This document shows positions 1 through 6,140 of a stretch of 11,130 nt of DNA, piece by piece. The number at the start of each line of letters is the position of its first letter. The stretch's first letter is position 1. Below the pieces are notes generated by a model that made no database searches, was not told the DNA's origin, and saw nothing but the letters and a program-made list of their open reading frames with translations. Location: assembly GCA_021806865.1 (NCBI GenBank), contig JAKAPU010000081.1, positions 1 to 11,130 of the forward strand. Direction: 5' to 3'. This stretch comes from an archaeon (GTDB taxonomy: Archaea > Thermoproteota > Nitrososphaeria > Nitrososphaerales > CADDZS01). The position numbers were made by a program, and so were the translations under genes.

Positions 1-486
1 TTCCGATCTCATGTTGAAGAATTGGTCAGTTCCCGGCTGTTCAACTGTGGCCCACAGACTACGGATTCCTGAAGGAAGGCTTCTCTTGAGCTGCTTCTTT
101 TGGTCCGTGGAGAGCCTTTTGCTGACGAGGTAGAGCGTTATTCGCGCAATCCTTTCCGCGCGCTCTGTGCTGTTCAACTGAAGTCTCTGATCGATTTCCT
201 TGATGAAGCGCTTCTTTGAAATCGATTCGCGATCTAGCCTCATTACGCCGTTGTTGCGCCCAAATACGTCCGCTTTTCTGGCTCTCAGCGTCACCACGCG
301 GTTCCCCATAACAGCAATGGCCGCATATGGAAAAGTTAGGCGCCTTACTCTCTTCTTTCCTCGAATCACGACGAATTCGTCGTTGTTCAATTCTCTGACT
401 CGACCGGCAGTTATGCCGTCGCTGAATCTGACTTCGCTACCCAATCTTGGAATCCTTTGTTGTTCTGTACTTCCAACGATTACCAA
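1..486 (-). CDS. DUF2171/PRC-barrel-like plus DUF2267-like protein (3' end cut by window edge)
   Basis: An open minus-strand frame runs off the left edge; 162 codons are visible. Residues about 12-75 resemble the DUF2171/PRC-barrel beta fold: IPRLGSEVRFSDG, then a glycine-valine turn (TAGRV), FVVIRGKK, a TFPYAAIAV strand and NRVVTLRA. Residues about 95-155 resemble DUF2267: a helix around FIKEIDQRL, AERIARITLYLVSKRLS, then LKRSLPSGIRSLW, the usual 'L..RLS..E...L...LP..lR.LW' pattern. Neither family has a well-defined biochemical role; PRC barrels often bind RNA or proteins, and DUF2267 occurs in stress-associated bacterial proteins. The only usable start after the upstream stop at 502-504 is TTG at 484-486. 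No Shine-Dalgarno site is visible. A TATA-like atattttt lies near 533-540 and a stronger one at 632-641. Domain assignments are by eye. Confidence 0.75.
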   Translation of the reverse strand, partial: MVIVGSTEQQRIPRLGSEVRFSDGITAGRVRELNNDEFVVIRGKKRVRRLTFPYAAIAVMGNRVVTLRARKADVFGRNNGVMRLDRESISKKRFIKEIDQRLQLNSTERAERIARITLYLVSKRLSTDQKKQLKRSLPSGIRSLWATVEQPGTDQFFNMRSE

Positions 487-582
487 AGCGTCTTTCTTGC
501 TCTAAAGACCTTTTCAAAAGGCTTGCTAGCAGAAAAATATAGAACATTTATCCTAATTGTCAAAGTAAGTAATCTTGAAATG

Positions 583-650
583 TAGAGCGCACTTTGTGGA
601 CAAATCACCAGAATATCCTGCGATTGTTGAATATTTTATAATGCGCTCTA
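583..650. repeat. 9-bp inverted repeat TAGAGCGCA / TGCGCTCTA
   Basis: TAGAGCGCA at 583-591 and its exact reverse complement TGCGCTCTA at 642-650 are separated by 50 bases. The right arm abuts the minus-strand TATA-like box. The spacing is too long for a simple terminator; a pair of operator half-sites that could be looped by a regulator is possible. A 9-bp match in a gap of this size is not rare by chance. Confidence 0.35.
632..650 (-). promoter_or_regulatory. Archaeal TATA-like promoter abutting an inverted-repeat arm
   Basis: On the minus strand the sequence tagagcgca (650-642) runs directly into ttataaaata (641-632), a near-ideal archaeal TATA box. Transcription would start about 25 bases downstream, near 610. 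The next minus-strand gene starts at 486, so the transcript would have a leader of roughly 120 bases. The arm tagagcgca sits where a BRE element would be. The promoter call is inference from consensus only. Confidence 0.45.
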
Positions 651-858
651 TCGGCTACCATCTCTCGAGATTCGAGGTATCAGATTTGTTGCTGGTCGAA
701 AACTCGTGGGCCAATACCTAGAATAGTCTAACCATTACCATATTGATTGAAAGTGGCGAGCTGGGCTAGTTTGAGTTCGTCCCGTTGAGAAAACCTTCAG
801 ATTCTGTTCAAACAATCTTCAAAAGATCACTGCAAGTGTGTTTTCTTCTGAGGTGTCT

Positions 859-1392
859 CTACGAAGCCTCTCTTGATGAAATCAGTTCGCAAAATTTCTC
901 ATACGCTACAATTGAATCAGGTGTGATCTCGTTTCGTTTAGTTGCGAAGAACGCACTGCATTCTTCGATTGACAGAAGTTTCATTTGCTCTACTTCTCTT
1001 CTGTCGATGACCGGATCCTCCACAGCAGTACATTCATAGACGTAGTTCATCTCATACTCGACTCTGGCTCCAGATTCAATGCGAGGAGCGAGGAACTTAA
1101 ACAAATAGACTGGGAGACAACCCAGACCTAGTTCCTCCTCTAATTCTCTTTTCGCGGCCTGGTCAGGAGATTCTCCTGCCTTCACGTGACCAGTGCACGA
1201 CGCTGTCCACAAACCAGGAAGCCAATCATCATTGTTGCTTCTTTGTTGAAGGTATATCTTCGCGTCTGGGGATTTCACGAAAACTGAAATGGCCCTGTGC
1301 AAAAGACCAAACCGCGTGCAAAATTCCAACTCTCTCGTTTCAATAATTTGATCACTTTCGTCAATCACATCAACTAATTCACTGTTTGTCAA
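859..1392 (-). CDS. Nudix hydrolase, isopentenyl-diphosphate isomerase/YfcD-like
   Basis: A 177-residue Nudix protein. The Nudix box fits GX5EX7REUXEEXGU at residues 68-90: G68, E74, R82-E83, E86-E87, G89, which binds the catalytic Mg2+. The N-terminus (ELVDVIDESDQII, then LLHRAISVFV, IYLQQRS, WLPGLWTAS) is laid out as in type 1 IPP isomerase and YfcD-like hydrolases. However, in IPP isomerase the catalytic Cys follows 'WTNS' by two positions (E. coli TNSVC); here the sequence is TASCT, so the Cys is shifted by one and Thr takes its place. A diphosphate hydrolase is therefore as likely as an isomerase. The start is set at TTG 1390-1392 because MTNSELVDV matches the usual family N-terminus; TTG at 1420-1422 would add ten hydrophobic residues. 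It diverges from the cyclase gene. Confidence 0.85.
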   Translation of the reverse strand: MTNSELVDVIDESDQIIETRELEFCTRFGLLHRAISVFVKSPDAKIYLQQRSNNDDWLPGLWTASCTGHVKAGESPDQAAKRELEEELGLGCLPVYLFKFLAPRIESGARVEYEMNYVYECTAVEDPVIDRREVEQMKLLSIEECSAFFATKRNEITPDSIVAYEKFCELISSREAS

Positions 1393-1448
1393 ATCGAAAG
1401 CCACGACGAGTAGGAAGTACAAAACGATTTGGAACGATTAGAAGAATC

Positions 1449-1484
1449 ACTTATTTTCAATTCGTCTGACAAACATTTTAAGTG
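1449..1484. promoter_or_regulatory. Divergent promoter region between Nudix and cyclase genes
   Basis: On the plus strand attttaag (1475-1482) is a TATA-like box about 45 bases ahead of ATG 1526, which would put the transcript start near 1505. On the minus strand gaaaataag (1458-1450) and cttaaaatg (1482-1474) are TATA-like candidates for the Nudix gene. The two promoters occupy nearly the same 36 bases and could interfere with each other. These are consensus-based guesses. Confidence 0.4.
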
Positions 1485-1525
1485 AATTTTGGGTTGTTTA
1501 GTGTAGTTTCTAAGTGTTTGATGGA

Positions 1526-2338
1526 ATGAATTCGAATGAAGACCTTGTTAAGCAATTAACGTCTGCGAAAGTATACGATCTAGGTCAGCCCTATTGGTGG
1601 GGAATGCCAGTTCATCCAGCCGATCCACCTTTCTTGATTTATCTTTACAGATATCACGAACACACAAAGAAACTGTTTGAGACAATCGCCCCAGGCCTTG
1701 GATTTGCCGACTCACTGGAACTTGTCACTACTAGCATGCACTCAGGTAGTCACCTAGACGCCTTCTGTCACATGTCCCGTAATGGCAAGTTGCACGGCGG
1801 AGTCAACGCAGCAGAAATAGAGACCCATACCGGCTATTCAAAGATGGGGGTTGAGGAAGTTCCTCCAATTGTCAAGCGAGCAGTTCTACTAGACCTTCCT
1901 CGGTACAAGGGTCTTGATGTCCTTCCCGAAAGATATGAGATAACTCCTGCTGACATCGAAGGCGCTATCAAGTCTGAAGGAGTGGTAATCAATCCAGGAG
2001 ACGCGGTGCTGGTCCGAACAGGATACGCAAGATACATGACAATCGACTCTGATGCGTATCTTCACAAGTTTGCTGGCCTCACCGCGGAGGGAGCACGACA
2101 CTTGGCTTCAAAGAAAATCTCAGTTGCTTGTTCTGATAATCTTGCGTTTGGAGTTCCAAAACCGTTCGAGCTGCATCAAGTATTCCTTGTTGACAACGGG
2201 ATCTACATGATAAAGAGCTTGAACATGGAGGAACTGGCAAAGGATCGAGTGTATATCTCGACACTGATCGTTTTGCCACTCAAGATACGAGGTGCCACCG
2301 GATCATTGGTCAGACCCATCGCACTGGCGTCCCTTTGA
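1526..2338 (+). CDS. Metal-dependent cyclase family hydrolase (kynurenine formamidase-like)
   Basis: A 270-residue member of the putative cyclase family (Pfam Cyclase, KynB-like). The metal-binding signature HxGxHxDxxxH appears at residues 72-82 as HSGSHLDAFCH, giving H72, H76, D78 and H82 as likely ligands. Downstream are AVLLDL, the NPGDAVLVRTG turn, AGLTAEGARHLA, SVACSDN and a C-terminal GATGSLVRPIAL, all in family order. Relatives hydrolyse N-formylkynurenine, isatin or related amides and lactams; the substrate here is unknown, and the protein is longer than the roughly 210-residue bacterial KynB. GTG 1514 is an alternative start, but ATG 1526 avoids four extra residues and sits well below the TATA-like box at 1475-1482. 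It is followed after 12 bases by the M20 gene, so the two are probably co-transcribed. Confidence 0.9.
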   Translation: MNSNEDLVKQLTSAKVYDLGQPYWWGMPVHPADPPFLIYLYRYHEHTKKLFETIAPGLGFADSLELVTTSMHSGSHLDAFCHMSRNGKLHGGVNAAEIETHTGYSKMGVEEVPPIVKRAVLLDLPRYKGLDVLPERYEITPADIEGAIKSEGVVINPGDAVLVRTGYARYMTIDSDAYLHKFAGLTAEGARHLASKKISVACSDNLAFGVPKPFELHQVFLVDNGIYMIKSLNMEELAKDRVYISTLIVLPLKIRGATGSLVRPIALASL

Positions 2339-2339
2339 T

Positions 2340-2344
2340 GGTGA
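2340..2344 (+). promoter_or_regulatory. Shine-Dalgarno site GGTGA for the M20 gene
   Basis: GGTGA lies just past the cyclase stop and six bases before the GTG at 2351, matching the archaeal 16S anti-Shine-Dalgarno core. It supports this GTG as the start and shows that an internal operon gene uses a leadered site. Confidence 0.55.
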
Positions 2345-2350
2345 AATTCA

Positions 2351-3625
2351 GTGGTCGATTCCAAGTCAATAGCAGCTTCACTCGACAAAGAGAAATTGGT
2401 TCAGGATTCTCTGGATCTCGTCAATATTGACAGTCCTACGGGCAGAGAAGGAGAAGTCGCAGAGGCATATGCGTCCAAACTCAGAGCGCTCGGAATGAAG
2501 GTGGTGCTGCAAGAGGTCGAACAAGGAAGGTACAACGTACTAGCAACACTTCCGGGCGAGAAATCAAGTGCGGCCACGTTAATGTTCAATGGGCATCTTG
2601 ATACATCATTTGCTGCAAGTGAAGACCCCGAGATTCTCAAAGCGATTTCTCCCGTCTACAGTTTCAAACCTCCCTGGGGAAGGCGTGAGGGCGACTGGAT
2701 CTACGGGATGGGAGCATTCAACATGAAGTCGGCTCTGGCGGCCTATGCTGCTGCGGTAAGGACTATACAGGACACAGGACAGAAGCTTCCTGGCACCATC
2801 GTGATTGCAGGCGTAGTTGGCGAAATTGAAAAGACGCAGGTTGATCAGTATAAGGGCCCTCAGTATCGAGGATATGGCCACGGAACCGCATACCTTGTTG
2901 CCCACGGCGGAACAGCCGATGTCGCAATCTTGGGAGAGCCGACGGGTCTGAGGTTGATGTGTGCGCATAGTGGAAGTTGTTGGTTTAGAATCGGGTTAAA
3001 GGGGACTCTAGTGCACACGGGTCACGCGGCAAAGGTCACAAATGTAATTCAACAAATGAATCGTGTGATATCCGCCTTAGAACAGTGGATACCCGATTAT
3101 CAAGAACGATTCAAGTTCATGGGTGTGAAACCAACTATCAACATTGGTTCGATAGAGGGAGGCTGGCCCTGGAGAGCGTCACGGACTCCGGGTTTCTGCA
3201 ATCTTTACGTTGACGTGAGATTTCCACCTCGGTATCATGCGCTCGATATAAGACAAGAAATCTCGAACGTTCTCGAAAAGGTGAAGGCCTCGTATGGCGT
3301 CAGCGCGGATCTTGACATATACGTCACTGACGAGTGGGCCGAGGTGTCAGACAGAGAGTACGTGGCAGAGTCTGTCAAGCGATCTCATGAACAGGTGTTT
3401 TCCAAACCGGCGGAAACAGTGTACTTTTCGTGGTCTTCCGATGCAAACATACTGACACGCCATGGGATAATCGCAGTAAATTACGGACCTTCAGGCGGAC
3501 CAGAAAAGGAGACTCGCGGAACCATGTACATCCCGAACTTGGTTGGATGCGCTCAAGTGTACACTATCTCCGCTTTGGACATTTGCTCAAAGTCGAGAGA
3601 GGAAGTAAGAAGAAGAGAACAGTGA
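2351..3625 (+). CDS. M20 family peptidase/deacylase-like protein (ArgE/DapE type) with altered metal site
   Basis: A 424-residue protein of the M20 fold. The catalytic domain opens with LVNIDSPTGREGEV, then FNGHLDTS (H82, D84). A GMGAFNMKSAL block, the VVGEIEK block with E158 where the general base belongs, and GEPT (E196) follow. The inserted dimerisation domain starts near residue 208 (FRIGLKGTLVHTGHA) and the catalytic domain resumes near SSDANILTRHGI and GPSGGP. Family enzymes remove acyl groups from ornithine, diaminopimelate or peptides using two metals. By eye, the bridging Asp is N124, the Glu after the base is I159, and the C-terminal ligand His is missing (RGTMYIPN stands where AHxxxE is usual). 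H82 and E196 remain. The protein may bind one metal, or none. GTG start, preceded by GGTGA. Its link to the cyclase gene suggests successive steps on an N-acyl compound. Confidence 0.88.
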   Translation: MVDSKSIAASLDKEKLVQDSLDLVNIDSPTGREGEVAEAYASKLRALGMKVVLQEVEQGRYNVLATLPGEKSSAATLMFNGHLDTSFAASEDPEILKAISPVYSFKPPWGRREGDWIYGMGAFNMKSALAAYAAAVRTIQDTGQKLPGTIVIAGVVGEIEKTQVDQYKGPQYRGYGHGTAYLVAHGGTADVAILGEPTGLRLMCAHSGSCWFRIGLKGTLVHTGHAAKVTNVIQQMNRVISALEQWIPDYQERFKFMGVKPTINIGSIEGGWPWRASRTPGFCNLYVDVRFPPRYHALDIRQEISNVLEKVKASYGVSADLDIYVTDEWAEVSDREYVAESVKRSHEQVFSKPAETVYFSWSSDANILTRHGIIAVNYGPSGGPEKETRGTMYIPNLVGCAQVYTISALDICSKSREEVRRREQ

Positions 3626-3816
3626 TCTTGAGAGCCTCAGACCAGACGAGTGGCGACTATCAGTCAGAGGTCGCCCAGCTTTCTTTCACGACCCCACTGC
3701 CGATCCTGAACGCGTTGTAGATCTTTACAGCATAATCGTCGAGCAACCATATTTGAACACCTAATTAGCAAGGAAATCTGAAGCAAATCTTGCTCGTGAA
3801 AGGCTGACGCGAGCTG

Positions 3817-4080
3817 CTAACACAAGGCTCGCAGCAATTCCTCATTGTATTGCATGCTCGCAGACACTAGACAGCTGTGTTCCGCGAGATGGATGATACA
3901 GAGGAAAGAACCACAAGCACAGTAGTATGAAGCCATCTCTTTCGAACCTTCGCAACGGAAACAGAAAATGGTTCTTCCCACAATTCTAATCTGCTGCCTT
4001 ACTTTTGGCTCCATTTCTTCCAGATTATCCTCAACGTTCTCGGCAGAAACGGCGTCAGGCTTCTTGCTTTGGGTTCTCAA
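3817..4080 (-). CDS. Small AN1-type zinc finger-like protein
   Basis: An 87-residue protein with a clear zinc-binding array: C40-x2-C43-x10-C54-x-C56-x4-C61-x2-H64-x3-H68-x-C70. This is the AN1 order CX2C-X(9-12)-CX(1-2)C-X4-CX2H-X5-HXC, except that the His-His spacing is three rather than five. AN1 fingers occur as small proteins in archaea and as stress- and ubiquitin-linked domains in eukaryotes; the role here is unknown. The N-terminal 35 residues are charged (EDNLEEMEPKVRQQ). Possible starts are TTG 4078-4080 (chosen), ATG 4012-4014 (65 aa, still with the whole finger) and TTG 4123-4125, which would overlap the divergent HD gene. No clear promoter is seen; ttacaaaat near 4124-4132 on the minus strand is a weak TATA candidate. 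Confidence 0.65.
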   Translation of the reverse strand: MRTQSKKPDAVSAENVEDNLEEMEPKVRQQIRIVGRTIFCFRCEGSKEMASYYCACGSFLCIIHLAEHSCLVSASMQYNEELLRALC

Positions 4081-4089
4081 GGCGATACG

Positions 4090-5541
4090 ATGAGTAGTTG
4101 TCCGAAATTTCACCGAAAGGGTCAATTTTGTAAGGCCACCGGCTCACAAACCATTCACAACTACAGAAAGACACTTACGCATCGAGTCTACAACGGGTTT
4201 ACAGTTAAGTTGCCCCTATCCAAGAGGCCCAAAGGAACATCTGAGGCCGAAAAGCTAGCCGAAATAAGAGACCCCATTCACGGCTACATTTACGCCACCG
4301 AGTTTGAGCGGAGGGTTATCGATACTAGGACTTTCCAAAGATTACGCAGGATCCGCCAGCTGGCCGGTTGTCATTTGGTGTATCCAGGCGGACAACATTC
4401 GAGATTCGAGCATGTCATCGGTTGTATGTTCTTGGCAGGAAAGGTCAGTGAAGTGCTCGTAAGCAGACGAATAGGCCTGAATTCGGAAGATGTTCAGAAG
4501 CTTAGGCTTTCCGCGCTACTACACGACGTTGGTCACGGACCCTTTAGCCATGTGTTTGAAGAGGTGATGGCTTGGAACACAAAATTTACTCATGAAGACA
4601 TGAGTCAGAGAATAATCAGGGAAACGGAGATAGGTGATGTCATTGAAGAATTCGGATACTCCAGAAGAGAGATTAGCGATCTGTCGATTGGAAAGTCAAG
4701 GAAGGAAAGAAGATTCATGAATGACGTGATAGGAGGAGGCCTCTCTGTCGACATAATGGATTACCTTCTACGTGATTCGTATTTCACAGGAGTGGAATAT
4801 GGCGAAGTGGATGTGCACCGGATCATTAATTCATTTGAAGTGGTCAAGGATAAGCTGGCAATTTCTCAAGCGTCAGTATTTGCTTTTGAAGCGCTTATGA
4901 TAGCACGATACGAGATGTTTAGGGCCGTGTACTTTCACCGGACCGTCAGAGCCGCAGAACTCATGCTGGTCAAATCAATGATCTTAGCTGACAAGCTGCT
5001 TCACCTCACCAATCTGACCTTGGATAATTACCTAGGGCTCACTGACGAAGTGACATTGTACAGAATCACAAATCTTGATGCGGGTAATGATAAAGACTTG
5101 AAACTCGCAAAGTCCTTAGCCCTTGACTATCAATCAAGAAAGCTTCTGAAATGCGTCTTCGAAAAAACGGTGCAAAGACGTGACAAATTTTTGGCGTCCA
5201 TATTCAATCAGAAAGGAATAAGAGAGCAACTTGCATCTCAAATCGCTTCGCTAGCCAAGGTGGATCCGATCGATGTATACATCGATGTGCCCACGGCGCC
5301 ATCAGTGCCAATTTCCTCGACGCGAGAGTCTTTACAAGATCTGACCATAGTCAGCAGGAGAGAAAGGGGAGTTCAAACCCACAAAGAGGTAAGTGTATCC
5401 GAGCTCCCTCTTCTTGGCACAATCTCTGGATTCATGGACATATTGCGTGTGTATACTACCGACGTTAATCGATCGCGCGTGCAAAAAGCAACAGAATCAT
5501 TGTTTGGAAGCGAAGGCTACGAAATGAAGATCTCAATGTAA
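4090..5541 (+). CDS. HD-domain phosphohydrolase (COG1078/SAMHD1-like)
   Basis: A 483-residue HD-superfamily protein. From the ATG at 4090, IRDPIHGYIY (about 59-68) is followed by VIDTRTFQRLRRIRQL and RFEH with the first ligand His (108), then LLHDVGHGPFSH with the HD pair (145-146), and VDIMDYLLRDSYFTGV with the distal Asp. These are the hallmarks of the family that includes dNTP triphosphohydrolases and SAMHD1, so hydrolysis of dNTPs or another phosphoester is likely; the exact substrate is not visible. The C-terminal 230 residues include the helical region typical of the family. The start is uncertain: relatives usually begin about ten residues before 'IRDP', which TTG 4210 would give, while ATG 4090 and TTG 4069 add an unusual basic, Cys/His-containing N-terminus. 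It diverges from the zinc finger gene. Confidence 0.88.
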   Translation: MSSCPKFHRKGQFCKATGSQTIHNYRKTLTHRVYNGFTVKLPLSKRPKGTSEAEKLAEIRDPIHGYIYATEFERRVIDTRTFQRLRRIRQLAGCHLVYPGGQHSRFEHVIGCMFLAGKVSEVLVSRRIGLNSEDVQKLRLSALLHDVGHGPFSHVFEEVMAWNTKFTHEDMSQRIIRETEIGDVIEEFGYSRREISDLSIGKSRKERRFMNDVIGGGLSVDIMDYLLRDSYFTGVEYGEVDVHRIINSFEVVKDKLAISQASVFAFEALMIARYEMFRAVYFHRTVRAAELMLVKSMILADKLLHLTNLTLDNYLGLTDEVTLYRITNLDAGNDKDLKLAKSLALDYQSRKLLKCVFEKTVQRRDKFLASIFNQKGIREQLASQIASLAKVDPIDVYIDVPTAPSVPISSTRESLQDLTIVSRRERGVQTHKEVSVSELPLLGTISGFMDILRVYTTDVNRSRVQKATESLFGSEGYEMKISM

Positions 5542-5625
5542 ACCTGAAATTCACCATTCGGCTCTTTTCTCATCCGAGACTAAAAGCAATACTTTTCTAT
5601 CTTAACAGAAGCGAGCAACGGAACA

Positions 5626-5835
5626 ATGAAAAATTCAAGCGTAAGGAGATCCGCTCTTTTTGTTCTCTTTTCAGTAATTCTGTTCATTCTTGCAATTATT
5701 AGTGCGGAATATCAGGCAATTTTCATCTCATTGAGTCTGGCAGTGTTTGGCGGATTCATGATGCTGATATCGACCATGATTCGCGAGAAGAGCCACTCGC
5801 GCGTCGAGGACAAAGAAGAGGATCTACTCGCCTAG
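5626..5835 (+). CDS. Small two-helix membrane protein
   Basis: A 69-residue protein with two hydrophobic stretches, about residues 9-26 and 29-51, joined by a short turn (SAEYQ), and an acidic, charged C-terminal tail (EKSHSRVEDKEEDLL). The positive N-terminus (KNSSVRR) suggests that both ends lie on the cytoplasmic side. It has no recognisable family and no motif to assign a function. It begins 84 bases after the HD gene; ctaaaag near 5580 is a weak TATA candidate, so it may have its own promoter. Its TAG stop lies within a CTAG shared with the stop of the facing gene, which leaves no room for a terminator between them. Confidence 0.65.
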   Translation: MKNSSVRRSALFVLFSVILFILAIISAEYQAIFISLSLAVFGGFMMLISTMIREKSHSRVEDKEEDLLA

Positions 5836-6107
5836 ATCGAGTCAAGCATTTCTTCGAAGTTGCCGAAAGATATTCCAACAATGTCTCCGAAACTTCTCAT
5901 TATCTTCTTGCTGCGTTTTCCAGATTCCGCGTTCTTGTTTCGATCGAGTTTTACCAAAAGCCCTATTAGGAGTATTGCATTTTTGGCCCGTTCTTCAGAC
6001 CCCAGGTTCAGTTTCAATGCTTGGAAAACTCGTGCATCAACGCCGTCCATGTAGACGGTTAGGCGCTTACGCTCCCGAGTCTGAGATATATCTAACAAGA
6101 CTGTCAT
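5832..6107 (-). CDS. Hypothetical 91-aa protein
   Basis: I do not recognise this protein. It is 91 residues. KRLTVYMDG (about 14-22) could be the single beta strand of a ribbon-helix-helix DNA-binding fold, followed by two helix-like stretches (RVFQALKLNL and RAKNAILLIGLLVKL); this is a weak resemblance only. A basic linker (ESGKRSKKIMR) precedes a Gly/Phe-rich tail. The ATG at 6105-6107 lies just below an AT-rich palindrome (6124-6135) that could be its TATA box for a near-leaderless transcript, and a shorter copy of the palindrome lies inside its first codons, so autoregulation is possible. It is the last of three leftward genes, 33 bases from the NitrOD5-like gene, and its stop overlaps that of the convergent membrane protein gene. 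Confidence 0.6.
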   Translation of the reverse strand: MTVLLDISQTRERKRLTVYMDGVDARVFQALKLNLGSEERAKNAILLIGLLVKLDRNKNAESGKRSKKIMRSFGDIVGISFGNFEEMLDSI

Positions 6108-6135
6108 TACGAATGCGCTTATGAGATATATATCT
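6084..6135. promoter_or_regulatory. Two AT-rich palindromes around the start of the 91-aa gene
   Basis: AGATATATATCT at 6124-6135 is a perfect 12-bp palindrome centred about 23 bases before the ATG at 6107. AGATATATCT at 6084-6093 is a perfect 10-bp palindrome inside codons 5 to 8. Both share AGATATAT and ATCT ends and are centred 41 bases apart. The upstream one can act as the TATA box; the pair could be sites for a dimeric repressor. Confidence 0.45.
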
Positions 6136-6140
6136 GGCGG

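Larger units (their letters stand above)
487..858. other. Intergenic region, no gene seen
   Basis: This 372-base stretch lies between the 3' end of the Nudix gene and the start of the DUF2171-DUF2267 gene. I see no convincing ORF, tRNA-like fold or rRNA fragment. It holds a strong minus-strand TATA-like box (632-641), a 9-bp inverted repeat that brackets it (583-591 and 642-650), and a second TATA-like stretch near 533-540. It could carry a long 5' leader for the leftward gene or a small RNA; the sequence alone does not decide. Confidence 0.5.

Noticed and set aside
200..505. Plus-strand ORF of 101 aa
   Set aside because: It is antisense to the DUF2171-DUF2267 frame, which has recognisable domain patterns; this one shows none.
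661..720. Possible tRNA T-arm (gagattcgagg)
   Set aside because: No matching acceptor, D or anticodon stems could be found around it; the match is probably chance.
785..1039. Plus-strand ORF of 84 aa
   Set aside because: It mostly overlaps the Nudix gene on the opposite strand and has no recognisable motif.
3430..3720. Plus-strand ORF of 96 aa across the M20 stop
   Set aside because: Two thirds of it is an out-of-frame reading of the M20 gene and its tail has no family signature.
3626..3816. Possible terminator hairpins (AGCAAatcTTGCT near 3783-3795)
   Set aside because: The stem is only five pairs with no T-tract after it, so it is not a supported terminator.
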